Shown piece by piece: positions 43,227-51,546 of a stretch of DNA of 64,000 nucleotides. Source of the DNA: Streptomyces sp. NBC_01689 (GTDB lineage Bacteria; Actinomycetota; Actinomycetes; Streptomycetales; Streptomycetaceae); assembly GCF_036250675.1 (NCBI RefSeq), contig NZ_CP109592.1, positions 1,426,001 through 1,490,000 of the forward strand, read 5' to 3'. A program made the position numbers and the translations under genes. The notes under the pieces were generated by a model. The model did no database searches, was not told the DNA's origin, and saw nothing but the letters and a program-made list of their open reading frames with translations. Every line of letters begins with the position of its first letter. Positions within the stretch are counted from its first letter, which is position 1.

Positions 43227-43780
43227 GGGGCTCCGTCGACGGCCTGGAGTCCTCGGCGCCGATCGGCGCCATGCTCCCCGCGGTCTTCGCCGACGACGAC
43301 CTCGCGCTGCGGTTCGTCGCGGGCCTCGACGAGGTCGTGGCGCCGATCCTGCTCGCCCTCGACTGTCTGCACAGTTACTTCGACCCGGCGCTCGCGCCCG
43401 CCGACTTCGCCCGCTGGCTCGGCACCTGGGTCGGTGCCGAGCTCGACGGCTCCGAGCCGGACGACCGGCTGCGCGCGGCCGTCGCGGCCGCCGCGTATCT
43501 GCACCGGGTGCGCGGCACCCGTCGCGGTCTGGCCGAAGCGGTACGGCTCGCCTTCGGCGCCGAGCCGGAGATCACCGAGAGCGGCGCCGCCGCCTGGGAC
43601 CCCCGCCCGCTCGGCCCGGTCCCCGGCGACCGCCGTCCCCGGCTGCACGTCACCCTGCGGCTGCCCGATCCGACGCCGGCGGACGAGTACCGGCTGGAGA
43701 GCCTCGTGGCGGCCGCCCGTCCCGCCCACATGCCCTACACGGTCCAGGTGACCGCCGCCGAAAGGACTTCCGAGAGATGA
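43223..43780 (+). CDS. Baseplate protein, tail protein I-like (Pvc12)
   Basis: A 185-aa protein of the phage tail protein I family: DDLALRFVAGLDEVVAPILL, ALDCLHSYFDPALAPADFAR, WLGTWVGAELDG and LHRVRGTRRGLAEAVRLAFG are characteristic. It normally partners the Pvc11 wedge and contacts fibres in extracellular systems; no fibre gene follows here. It is much shorter than Pvc12 of Photorhabdus-type systems, as is usual for the Streptomyces subtype. Overlaps both neighbours by 4 nt. Confidence 0.93.
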   Translation: MRGSVDGLESSAPIGAMLPAVFADDDLALRFVAGLDEVVAPILLALDCLHSYFDPALAPADFARWLGTWVGAELDGSEPDDRLRAAVAAAAYLHRVRGTRRGLAEAVRLAFGAEPEITESGAAAWDPRPLGPVPGDRRPRLHVTLRLPDPTPADEYRLESLVAAARPAHMPYTVQVTAAERTSER

Positions 43781-45399
43781 CCACCCAGACCCCAGGCACC
43801 GAACCCGGGCGTGCCCCCGCCTGTGCCGAATGCGGCACGCGGGCGGAGCCCGGGCAGTCCTTCTGCGACGCCTGTGGCGCGGTGCTCGACTGGGCCGGGA
43901 GCCCGGCCGTGCCGGCCGGTGCCCGGGCGGTCGGTTCGCGGGCTGGGGAGGCGGCCGGGTCCCGGAGCCCCGGCGCCGTCGCCGTCGACGGGGCACCACC
44001 GGCCGCGGACGCCCGGGACGAACGGTCCACGGACGCCGACGCGTCCGGGGCCGGCGGCTCGACGGCCGGGTCCACCGCTGGTGAGCCGGGGCGGGACGGG
44101 TTCGCCGTACCGGCCGCGGGTACGGCGACGGCGCGTACCGCCCATGACCCCGGCGCCGGAGTCGCGCGGCGGCGGACGGGCACGGCCGGCCCGGACTCCA
44201 CGGACACGGACGGGCACACGGACGGGGCCGGGGCGGCCGACGCCGAAAGCACCGGCACCGGCACCAGCACCAGCACCAGCACCAGCACCAGCGGGACCGT
44301 GGGCCACAGCGACGCGGGCCCAGACGTCACGGCCGGTCCACGGGGTGCGGCAAACCCGGTCCACGGCGGCCCGGACGCAACCGTCGAGGACGTCCCGCGC
44401 GCCCACCCGACGCTCCCCGACGCACCCTCGGACGCCCCGACGCACGACGCCGCCGCGGACACCGAGCCCCTGCCGTCGGCGGCCCCCGACGTCTCCCGGG
44501 ACGTCGCGGCCGAACGCGCCAGGTCGCTGCTGGTTCCGGTGGCCGACCCCGAGGAGCGGCCGGCGGCGTCGTCGGTCGCACCCGTGCTGCCGGGCCTGCC
44601 CGTCGCGAACCGCCCGCAAGTCCGCGCCCCGGGTGCCGAACCCGGGACGGAGGGGGGTACACCCTGCCCCTGGTGCGCCACGCCCAACCGGCCGGACCGG
44701 CACTTCTGCGGCCGGTGCGCCCTGCCGATGGCCGGCGAGCGGCAGACCCCCGGGCGGCTGCCCTGGTGGCGACGGGTGCTCAACTCCCGTGACGGACAGC
44801 CCCCGTGGGCCGGCGACCGGCCCCGACTGCGGCACGGATTCGGCCGCGTCATGAACTGGGTGGTCGGAGCGGTCGTCCTCACCCTGGTGGTGGTCGCCGC
44901 CATGAACACCGGTACGGCGGTACAGGCCGTGAAGGACCACTTCGCCAAGCGGGCCCCGATCGGCCCCGACAGCTACAAGGCGTCCCGTTCCTTCCCCGGC
45001 CACGGCCCCGCGCTCGCCTTCGACAAACTCAACAACACCTGGTGGGGACCGGGCGTCTCGCAGTCCGGGGACGGCGAGTGGCTGGAGGCCCGCTTCGCGC
45101 AGCCGACCCGGCTCCTCGACCTGGTCATCACGCCGGGTGTCTCCACGCGCGCGGACCAGCTCTCGCAGTCGGCCCTTCCGCACCGCGTCGAGGCCCTCGT
45201 CACCACGGCCGACGGCAAGACCCGTTCCCGCTTCCTCACCCTCGACCAGGGCGCGGGCGGCCAGAGCCGCAAGTTCCGCGCCGGTGACGTCACCGCGGTC
45301 CGCTTCATCATTCGCTCGGCCTACGGCGCCGCCGCCTCCAAGCAGGTCTCCATAGCGGAGATCGAGTTCTTCGGCCCGTCGAACTCCAACGGCTCGTAG
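43777..45399 (+). CDS. Zinc-ribbon / transmembrane / discoidin-like protein at end of eCIS operon
   Basis: A 540-aa protein. Residues 16-34 are a zinc ribbon (CAECGTRAEPGQSFCDACG); a long Ala/Gly/Thr-rich linker follows, with a Thr-Ser dipeptide run; a second ribbon lies near 297-314 (CPWCATPNRPDRHFCGRC); a transmembrane helix at about 358-378 (MNWVVGAVVLTLVVVAAM); and a C-terminal F5/8C (discoidin)-like domain at about 395-535 (PALAFDKLNNTWWGPGVSQS, FIIRSAYGAA, SIAEIEFFG), similar to glycan-binding NADase-associated domains. Without a signal peptide, the ribbons should be inside and the discoidin domain outside. It overlaps the Pvc12 gene and may anchor or trigger the particle at the membrane (inference). 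Confidence 0.88.
   Translation: MTTQTPGTEPGRAPACAECGTRAEPGQSFCDACGAVLDWAGSPAVPAGARAVGSRAGEAAGSRSPGAVAVDGAPPAADARDERSTDADASGAGGSTAGSTAGEPGRDGFAVPAAGTATARTAHDPGAGVARRRTGTAGPDSTDTDGHTDGAGAADAESTGTGTSTSTSTSTSGTVGHSDAGPDVTAGPRGAANPVHGGPDATVEDVPRAHPTLPDAPSDAPTHDAAADTEPLPSAAPDVSRDVAAERARSLLVPVADPEERPAASSVAPVLPGLPVANRPQVRAPGAEPGTEGGTPCPWCATPNRPDRHFCGRCALPMAGERQTPGRLPWWRRVLNSRDGQPPWAGDRPRLRHGFGRVMNWVVGAVVLTLVVVAAMNTGTAVQAVKDHFAKRAPIGPDSYKASRSFPGHGPALAFDKLNNTWWGPGVSQSGDGEWLEARFAQPTRLLDLVITPGVSTRADQLSQSALPHRVEALVTTADGKTRSRFLTLDQGAGGQSRKFRAGDVTAVRFIIRSAYGAAASKQVSIAEIEFFGPSNSNGS
44251..44292 (+). repeat. In-frame hexanucleotide repeat (ACCGGC)2(ACCAGC)5
   Basis: Seven 6-bp units in the linker of the zinc-ribbon/discoidin protein, encoding a Thr-Gly/Thr-Ser run. 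Unit gain or loss would change linker length without shifting the frame. Confidence 0.85.
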
Positions 45400-45409
45400 C
45401 CCCGCGGTC

Positions 45410-45438
45410 CCGGCCCGGTGGGACAGCCACCGGGCCGG
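45410..45438 (+). terminator. Terminator of the eCIS structural operon
   Basis: A 12-bp perfect stem (CCGGCCCGGTGG with 45427-45438) around a GACAG loop, 10 bp after the last eCIS stop codon. Confidence 0.8.
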
Positions 45439-45532
45439 CACGGCGTATCGTCGACGCGATCGTGAAGGGCCGTCTCCGCAGGACTTCCGCGGACCGACAC
45501 CCCGCCGCAGTCGGCAGAAGGGCCGAACACCC

Positions 45533-46023
45533 GTGAGCGCCACGTCGATCCGCTTGATCGAGCCCTCCGACGGCCCCGCTCTCGCCGCCCTGCTGTCCCG
45601 GGACAGACAGACGTACGCGCGCTGGCTTCCGTCGTCGAATCCCTGCTGGCCTCCCACGGCCAGGGGCTCGCCTGGCCCGGTGTCGTGGTCGGCGACGGTG
45701 CCGTCATCGGGCAGGTCAGCATCAGCTCGATCCTGCGCGGCCCGTTCCAGAAGGGCTTTCTCGGCTACTGGGTCTCCTCCTCCCATCAGGGACTCGGGCA
45801 CACGAGCCGTGCGGTCGGTCTGGCGCTGCGGATCGCCGAGGACGAGCTGGACCTGCACCGGCTGGAAGCGCACACGCAACTGGAGAACCTCGCGTCCCAG
45901 GCGGTCCTGCGCAAGCACGGATTCAGCTCGTGGGGCATCGCCCACGACCACTTCTACGCCGACGGCGGGTGGCACGACGAGGTGTTCTGGGAGAGGAAGC
46001 TGACGCGGGGGATCTCCTCCTAG
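45533..46023 (+). pseudogene. Frameshifted RimJ/RimL-type GNAT acetyltransferase
   Basis: The GTG at 45533 begins a GNAT N-terminus (IRLIEPSDGPALAALLSRDR, then QTYARW), but the frame then turns into Pro/Ser/Arg-rich sequence. The rest of a GNAT domain continues in another frame: VESLLASHGQGLAWPGVVVG from about 45634, then GYWVSSSHQGLGHTSRAVGL (acetyl-CoA loop region) and LHRLEAHTQLENLASQAVLR to TAG 46023. About a dozen residues normally found between the halves are missing, so a small out-of-frame deletion near 45620-45640 is the likely cause. The C-terminal 112-aa piece from GTG 45685 could still be translated. A sequencing error is possible. Confidence 0.7.
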
Positions 46024-46586
46024 TGCTCACCGGGCTGAGCGGGCCGGTCGGCGGGCAGCGTGTAGTTCCATCCTGCTCGCCAGCTGGGGGGATCTTGGAG
46101 CAGGTCGTGCAGCCGGGCGCCGGTGAGCAGGCAGTCGAGTGCCCATCGGTTCGCCGAGTGGGCGATCAGCAGGATTCGTCTGCCGTCCCAGTGCCGGGCC
46201 AGGTCGTGGAGGAAGGCGTCGGTGGCCGCGACGACCTGCCGGTAGCTCTGGCCGCCGGGGAAGGGGTCGTCGATGCGTCGTACCCGCTGGGCGGCGATGA
46301 GGTGGACCGGGCCGCCATTGAGTTCACCGTAGTTGCACTCCCGCAGTCGGCTGTCCTGGTGGATGGGGGGTCGGCCGTCGGGGAAGGCGATGCGGGCGGT
46401 CTCCACGGCGCGCTGCAGGTCGGAGGTGAACACCGCCGCGATGTCGCCGGTGCGTCGCCGTTCGCCGAGTTCACGGGCCTGCCGACGTCCTTGCTGCGAC
46501 AGCCGGCCCGGGAACCAGCCGGTGGCGGTGCCCGCCTCATTGTCCGTGGTGGTGGAGTGGGTCTCGTAGATGATCTCTACTGCCAT
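46020..46586 (-). CDS. Histidine-phosphatase-fold protein with THS in place of RHG
   Basis: A 188-aa protein of the phosphoglycerate mutase-like superfamily. The N-terminus reads MAVEIIYETHSTTTDNEAGT; aligned with the usual LVRHGET, the catalytic His is kept but the preceding Arg is Thr and the following Gly is Ser. Other family marks are present: FTSDLQRAVETARIAF, the substrate Glu (LRECNYGELNG) and the second His (LLIAHSANRWAL). It could be a phosphatase with altered specificity or a non-canonical member. ATG 46586 overlaps a possible small upstream gene by 10 nt; its 3' end overlaps the GNAT pseudogene convergently. Confidence 0.85.
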   Translation of the reverse strand: MAVEIIYETHSTTTDNEAGTATGWFPGRLSQQGRRQARELGERRRTGDIAAVFTSDLQRAVETARIAFPDGRPPIHQDSRLRECNYGELNGGPVHLIAAQRVRRIDDPFPGGQSYRQVVAATDAFLHDLARHWDGRRILLIAHSANRWALDCLLTGARLHDLLQDPPSWRAGWNYTLPADRPAQPGEH

Positions 46587-46819
46587 GGCGGAGCTCCCGG
46601 GGTGTCCCGCCTGATCGCCGGGGTCATGCCGCTTCGGCGAGGGGGTGTCCTCCTCATCGGATGCCTTTCTCGCTGCGGATGCGCGTGCTCACGACGTCGG
46701 CCGGCGGCCTCCCGGCACCGCGCCTGCACGTCCTCGGACGTCCAAGCCCGCCATACCCCCGGAAAGCCACCGACAACCCGGTGCGCCTTGCGGTCACACC
46801 ACTTGGGACACTTCGCCAC
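46577..46819 (-). CDS. Possible 80-aa Cys/His small protein upstream of the phosphatase
   Basis: GTG 46819 opens a frame for MAKCPKWCDRKAHRVVGGFP and GVWRAWTSEDVQARCREAAG, with CxxxC and a His that could bind metal, then an Arg-rich tail ending 10 nt inside the phosphatase gene. The first about 45 codons have good Streptomyces codon use; the tail does not. No clear ribosome-binding site. The remainder of the gap 46587-46964 shows nothing else I can support. Confidence 0.35.
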   Translation of the reverse strand: MAKCPKWCDRKAHRVVGGFPGVWRAWTSEDVQARCREAAGRRREHAHPQRERHPMRRTPPRRSGMTPAIRRDTPGAPPWQ

Positions 46820-46964
46820 GTCTCGGGCCGGGACCGTCCCCCTGAACGTGCCACTCCGTGGTCGAGTTCTTCCGGTTCTGGCCGAACTGGGAGGATGACT
46901 CCCGTGAAGTCGCCGCGGCCTTACCGTAGAGGCACGGCACCAGACACGAGGAGAAGCGTCACCC

Positions 46965-47204
46965 GTGCACGAAGCACCGATCTACGCCCAACTGATCTCC
47001 GAACGCGGGGACATACCGCTTCAGGTCCGCAATGAGGCCCGCAGGATCCAACGCGAACTCGAATGGATCCTCAACACGGATCCCTCATCGGGCGGTCTCC
47101 TCCAGAGGCCCTCGGGTACGTCGGTCCCGAGCCCGCGCCCGCTGCCTCCCGCACTCCCGCCCTCGCTCCCGTCGGGCAACAGCGCGACCGGATGGCTCAG
47201 CTGA
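46965..47204 (+). CDS. 79-aa PIYAQL small protein
   Basis: GTG 46965 starts VHEAPIYAQLISERGDIPLQ and continues VRNEARRIQRELEWILNTDP, an amphipathic helical protein; the last 30 residues are Pro/Ser-rich. An AGGAGAAGCG site precedes the start by 5-6 nt. The PIYAQL motif recurs in the 146-aa protein at 9551-9991, so both belong to a small Streptomyces family of unknown role. It stands alone; 47205-47449 after it is empty. Confidence 0.65.
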   Translation: MHEAPIYAQLISERGDIPLQVRNEARRIQRELEWILNTDPSSGGLLQRPSGTSVPSPRPLPPALPPSLPSGNSATGWLS

Positions 47205-47449
47205 CGCCCCGCCACCTCACACGCCGGCCCGCGCCGCCCTCCGCGGCGCGGGCGGTGTTCCGCCGCCCAGGTCACCCATGGCCACCGCCGCGGGCCGGGC
47301 GACGCCGGCCGGCCTCCCGGAAGCCGACGGAAGTGGACGCTCCGGGAGCCGCGCCACGGGCAGGCAGTCCTCGGCGCGGGACGCGGAGAGCGCGTCCCGC
47401 CGGCGAGGTGACGCCGCCGAAGTCATGGTCCCGGAGCGGCACTTCAGGA

Positions 47450-48649
47450 TCAGCCCTTCGCCGACGAACCGTCCTGCGACTCGTTCCCGTCGGCACCCTT
47501 CTCCGGCGTCCGCAGGTAACCCGGCAGCTCCAGGAGCGCTTCCGACTTCTCGGAACGGCCGTCGGAGTTGTTGCCGTTCAGGTTCTGACGGACCGAGTCC
47601 AGGATCGTCAGACCCTGGGCGACCAGGCCGGCGGCGATCTCACCGAGGCCGTCCGCGCCGTTCAGGACGTTGACGTTGGCACCCGCGAGACCGCCCGCGG
47701 CCTCCTTCACGATCAGCGGGAGCTGGTCGATCAGCATCCGGTCCAGCGCCACCCGGTCGTGCGAGGCCGCGGCCTCGGCCTGGATCTTCATGCGCTCCGC
47801 GTCGGCGATGGCGAGCACCTTGATCCGCTCGGCCTCCGCCTCGGCGGGCTTCACGATCTCGGCCACCAGTTGCTGCTGACGCAACTGGGCCGCCCTCTGC
47901 GCCAGTTCGGTCTGCGCCAGCAGCACCTCCTGCTGCGCGTGGGCCTGCGCCAGCGGTCCGGCCTGGGCCGCCTGGGCCTGAGCGCGGTCCACCTCGGCCG
48001 AGTACTCCGCCTTCACTATCGCGGTCTGGCGGGCGTACTCGGCCTGGTTGCGCGCGGCCACCTGCTCCGCCTCGACCGACGCCTGGGTGGCCTGGGCCTG
48101 GGCGATCTGCGCCTGGCGCTGGATGGCGGCCTTGTGCGGCGCCGACATGGCCTCGATGTAACCGGTGTCGCCGTCGTCGATCGACTGGATCTGCAGCGAG
48201 TCCACGATCAGACCGATCTTGGCCATCTCGATCTTGGAGGTGTCCAGGACCTCCGCGGCGAGCTTCTGCCGTTCGGTGACGATCTCCTCGACCGTCATCG
48301 AGCCGATGATGGCCCGCAGATGGCCCGCGAAGATCCGCCCGGTCAGTACCGACATCTGGTCCTGGTCGGACAGGAACCGCTGGCCCGCGTTGATGATGCT
48401 CTCGTGGTCGTTGCCGACCTTGAAGGCGATCACGGCGCGGACGTGCAGCGCGATGCCCTGCTTGGTCACACAGGTCTCGGTGACCTCGGCCTCGCACATC
48501 GACAGGGTGAGAAAACGGGTCTTGCGGAAAACCGGGAGCACGAACTTGCCGTGCCCCGTCACCACGCGGAACGGCGCGCCCCCCAGTCCCCGCCTGCCGC
48601 CCGAGATCAGCATCGCCTCGTCGGGTGCGGGAACGCGGTAACCGAACAT
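47450..48649 (-). CDS. SPFH/flotillin-like protein
   Basis: A 399-aa SPFH-domain protein: MFGYRVPAPDEAMLISGGRR, GAPFRVVTGHGKFVLPVFRK, TKQGIALHVRAVIAFKVGND and GRIFAGHLRAIIGSMTVEEI (residues 1-180), then a long Ala/Gln/Glu-rich coiled coil (about 195-330) and a Gly/Ser-rich end. Flotillins scaffold membrane microdomains; this one lacks an N-terminal transmembrane helix, so it would attach peripherally or by a hydrophobic hairpin. It follows an NfeD-like gene by 11 bp, and NfeD/flotillin pairs are a classical two-gene unit in bacteria. Confidence 0.93.
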   Translation of the reverse strand: MFGYRVPAPDEAMLISGGRRGLGGAPFRVVTGHGKFVLPVFRKTRFLTLSMCEAEVTETCVTKQGIALHVRAVIAFKVGNDHESIINAGQRFLSDQDQMSVLTGRIFAGHLRAIIGSMTVEEIVTERQKLAAEVLDTSKIEMAKIGLIVDSLQIQSIDDGDTGYIEAMSAPHKAAIQRQAQIAQAQATQASVEAEQVAARNQAEYARQTAIVKAEYSAEVDRAQAQAAQAGPLAQAHAQQEVLLAQTELAQRAAQLRQQQLVAEIVKPAEAEAERIKVLAIADAERMKIQAEAAASHDRVALDRMLIDQLPLIVKEAAGGLAGANVNVLNGADGLGEIAAGLVAQGLTILDSVRQNLNGNNSDGRSEKSEALLELPGYLRTPEKGADGNESQDGSSAKG

Positions 48650-48660
48650 CGCTCTTCTCC

Positions 48661-48912
48661 TTAACCGGCGTCGGCGGGGTCCCCGCCCAACGCGTCCAAC
48701 GGATCGGTCCACTCGATGACGTCGACCTCACGGCATCCCCGGGATTCGATCACGAGCACGGTCGCCCCGATCGGGAGGGGCTCCAGCGACCAGGCGAGGA
48801 AGGTCTCGGATCCGCCTCTCACCCGCACCAGGATCTCGCCGGGGCCGGCGGTTCCCCGTGTGCCGACGAGGAGCTCCCCGATACAGCCGATCACGGCCTC
48901 GTCCTGCACCAC
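48661..48912 (-). CDS. NfeD-type OB-fold protein, flotillin partner
   Basis: An 83-aa protein: VQDEAVIGCIGELLVGTRGT, GPGEILVRVRGGSETFLAWS, LEPLPIGATVLVIESRGCRE and VDVIEW, matching the soluble OB-fold C-terminal domain of NfeD (G-x-V-x-P-G-E-V-R, then P-x-G-x-x-V-x-V). The usual membrane helices of NfeD are absent, the short form often found directly upstream of flotillin genes. The GTG at 48912 is weakly supported; a perfect AGGAGG plus ATG just upstream opens only a 13-codon frame that ends inside this gene. Confidence 0.8.
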   Translation of the reverse strand: MVQDEAVIGCIGELLVGTRGTAGPGEILVRVRGGSETFLAWSLEPLPIGATVLVIESRGCREVDVIEWTDPLDALGGDPADAG

Positions 48913-49015
48913 TGCCCGCCGCCCCCAATCATTCTGGTCCTCCTTCCGACCTTAGACCTCCCCGCGTCGGACGCATACGCTCCGGTCGGTCCCCCGTGTC
49001 GTGACCGGGGTGTGC

Positions 49016-49894
49016 TCAGCTCCTGGTGAACCGGTAGGTCTTGCTGTCGGTGAGCACGCAGAAGCCGGGCGACACCACGATCACCCGCAGGGTGCCGGTG
49101 CGCCGGTCGTAGTCGATGCCCTCCGCCTCGAAGCCGCCCGAGCAGGAGCTGCGCAGCGGGAGCTGGCGCAGAGCCGTGACGTGGCCGGTCACGTCGGAGG
49201 TGCCGGTCTCGGCGGACAGGTCGATCTGCAACAGCGGCTTGGTGATGCCGAAGAGCGAACCCTCCGGGTCGTCGGAGGCACACAGCAGCTGTGTCGACGT
49301 GACGAAGTCGCAGCCCTGGACGTCCCGCACGGCGTGGTCGAGGTTGATGCTGGAGGCCTGCGGGAGGTTCGCGGAGGGGGAGGTGGAGGGGTTCACCCCG
49401 GGGGTCGGGAAGACCAGCAGCCGGTTCATCGTGCCCCACTCGCCGGACACCATCCAGGAGCCGTTCGGCGAGATGGTGTCGAAGGAGTTGTTCAGCGCCT
49501 CCCCGGGACTCAGCGTGTGGACGTACTCCGACCAGGCGCCGCCCGGTGCCTGCACCCGGTACATCTTGGCGTTGCCGGAGTCGGCCTGGTACGGCTCGAT
49601 GTAGTAGCCGTTGTACGAGGCGTCGGGGTCGCCGACGTGGTTCCAGCCGCGGACGGTGAGACCGAACGGGATCGTGCCGATCCCCGTGTACCGGTTGGGG
49701 CTGCCGGCCGGGACCTCGACCGAGGCCAGGCCCTGGCTCTCGGTCAGCGGGTCGGCACGGTCGGAGCCGACCTCGGTCCAGGTGTCCGCGGCCGCGGCGG
49801 GCGCGGTGGCGGCGACCGAGAGGGCGGCCGCTGTGGCGAGGGTGACGAGACCGGCCAGAACGGCGTGACAACGATGCCGGGAAGGCAGGCGCAT
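49016..49894 (-). CDS. Secreted protein of unknown function
   Basis: A 292-aa protein with a twin-region signal peptide (MRLPSRHRCHAVLAGLVTLA to APAAAADTW, cleavage near residue 37). The mature part is beta-rich with many aromatic and Asn residues (NRYTGIGTIPFGLTVRGWNH, VGDPDASYNGYYIEPYQADS, GSWMVSGEWGTMNRLLVFPT), suggestive of a beta-propeller-like extracellular protein, and contains several Cys (CDF, LCAS, SSCSGG, GFCV). ATG 49894 follows GAGGAGCACCC. I do not recognise a family. Monocistronic. Confidence 0.8.
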   Translation of the reverse strand: MRLPSRHRCHAVLAGLVTLATAAALSVAATAPAAAADTWTEVGSDRADPLTESQGLASVEVPAGSPNRYTGIGTIPFGLTVRGWNHVGDPDASYNGYYIEPYQADSGNAKMYRVQAPGGAWSEYVHTLSPGEALNNSFDTISPNGSWMVSGEWGTMNRLLVFPTPGVNPSTSPSANLPQASSINLDHAVRDVQGCDFVTSTQLLCASDDPEGSLFGITKPLLQIDLSAETGTSDVTGHVTALRQLPLRSSCSGGFEAEGIDYDRRTGTLRVIVVSPGFCVLTDSKTYRFTRS

Positions 49895-51064
49895 GAGGGG
49901 TGCTCCTCGGGTGGGGGGTGCTGGTTTCGGCGCACAGTCTGGCCGGTGAAATTGGGCATGTACAGGCCAATGCGGGTCTCCTGCGGAATCATTGGCCGTC
50001 CACTCACCCTCCGGACCACGGCAGTTGCCCCGGCATCCGCCTGGCATCGGGCGGCCACGCCCCACACGGCACACGACGGCTCCACGGCACGGCGCACGGC
50101 GGTCCCAAGACCGCCCAGAAACACAGCGGCACAGCGGCACAGCGGCACAAGCAATCGGGCACGTAGCCACGTAGGCAGGCAGGCACACCGCCGGCTTCGA
50201 TCAGGCACGTTCCAGGCGCGGCGGGCGGACCGTGGCGCGTGCCGAGCCCGCGCCACGCGTCCGCGCGGCCGTCGTCGGCCCGACCGTCGCCGGTGCGAAG
50301 GCGGAGGGCGGACCGATCGGCACGGCGATCCGGGTCACGTATGCGTCGGCGGACCAGTCGGCTGTACATGGGCGACGAGGTGCGCGACCGCCCCCCGGTG
50401 AGCGTCAGCGATGTCTGCGGCGTGCTCTCGGCCGACGGCCACCACGAAGGGCCGGAAGGACCGCATGGGCGTCCGGGGCAAGGTTCGTACAGGAGGGGCA
50501 TCTCCCCGGAATGACTCCGGCCGCACGCGTCGGCGCCGCCGGCGAACGGTCCGCCGACGGCGCTGGTGACGGCGCGCGGCGGGCCGCACCACCACGGTTG
50601 TTCCGGTCCCGAACGGACGCGCTTTCAGGCGGAATTGACGCCGGCGTCGTGCGGTCCGGCCGCGCCGGCACCTCGGAGCCGGCACCGTCACGGTCGGCGC
50701 CCTCGCGGAGGCGGGCGGGAGCCGACGCGGAGGTCACGGTCGGCAGGTCAGGTGTCGGTTCCGGCGCCGACACAGGAAGGCGACGACCGGTCTCCGGGGC
50801 ACTCACCGGCCCATGGCGCGCATACGGTCCGGCGCGGGGAGGGACGGGCACTCCGGGCTCCGCGCCCTCCTGCGGGCGGCCGCGCCCGTGCGGGGTGGGC
50901 CGTCGCGCCCGCAGGACGGCGGGCTCCGCGAACGGCGGGGCGGGGAGGGCCTGGGAGGGACGAGGCGGGGTGGGGCCGGGAAGAGAGAGAATCGGCGGCC
51001 GGGCGGAGTCCGGTGACCGGACGCGCACCGCCGGGCAGGCTCCCTGCCCGGCGGCCCTGGCGGG
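49895..51064. other. 1.17-kb region without a supported gene
   Basis: Contains short tandem repeats (CACAGCGG in three direct copies at about 50122-50146; ACGTAGCC/ACGTAGGC and AGGC repeats at 50161-50184). Several long frames exist on both strands between 50.2 and 51.0 kb but all translate to Arg/Pro/Ala-rich sequence typical of non-coding high-GC DNA. A decayed gene (fragment GDEVRDR near 50370) is possible. Confidence 0.5.
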
Positions 51065-51301
51065 TCAGTTGTTCGCGCAGGCGTTTCCGAACGCCGGGTT
51101 CAGCAGGCCCACCACGTCGAGCGAGTTGCCACACAGGTTGAGGCCCAGGTCGACGGGGATCTGAATGACGTTGCCGGACAGGACACCGGGGCTGCCCACG
51201 GCGGCACCGACCGGGGTCGGGTCGGCGGCGGAGGCGGTCCCGGCGGTGGCGGCGAGGGCCACGCTCGCCAGCCCGGCGGCAGCCATCAGACGAATACGCA
51301 T
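51065..51301 (-). CDS. Short chaplin
   Basis: A 78-aa chaplin with signal peptide MRIRLMAAAGLASVALAATA, cleavage near TASAADP, and a single chaplin domain: VGSPGVLSGNVIQIPVDLGL, NLCGNSLDVVGLLNPAFGNA, CANN. The two Cys residues form the conserved intramolecular disulfide. Short chaplins (ChpD-H type) are secreted, assemble into amyloid fibrils at the air-water interface and help form aerial hyphae. ATG 51301. No sortase motif, as expected for the short class. This gene firmly places the DNA in the Streptomyces group. Confidence 0.95.
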   Translation of the reverse strand: MRIRLMAAAGLASVALAATAGTASAADPTPVGAAVGSPGVLSGNVIQIPVDLGLNLCGNSLDVVGLLNPAFGNACANN

Positions 51302-51546
51302 TACAAGCTCCGTTCAGTCGCAGGAGTGCGGTGCCTCCACCATCACCTGCGCTTCAGCCGACCGACATCGTTGTACGTCCGAACGGGTCGGCGGCCCCCG
51401 TGAACCGTCTCCCGACCCGCGACCGGGCGCCGGCGGACCGCCCAGGACGGGCACCGCGCACGCGCGGCACCCGTACCGGACGCGTCGCGCGGGGCGTCCG
51501 GTTTGCCCGTAGCGTGAGAACAGGTCAGGTGGAACAGGGAGAGATC

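Noticed and set aside
44251..44292. Hexamer repeat as a phase-variation switch
   Set aside because: Units are 6 bp, so copy changes keep the frame; it can only alter linker length.
48891..48932. Perfect AGGAGG plus ATG opening a 13-codon frame before the NfeD-like gene
   Set aside because: The frame stops inside the NfeD-like gene. It may be a leader or indicate a wrong start, but there is no support for a separate gene.
50232..51164. Long plus-strand frame (310 codons) and minus-strand frames in the same stretch
   Set aside because: Translations are Arg/Ala/Pro/Gly-rich without any motif, one overlaps the chaplin gene, and no frame shows the expected codon pattern; treated as non-coding.
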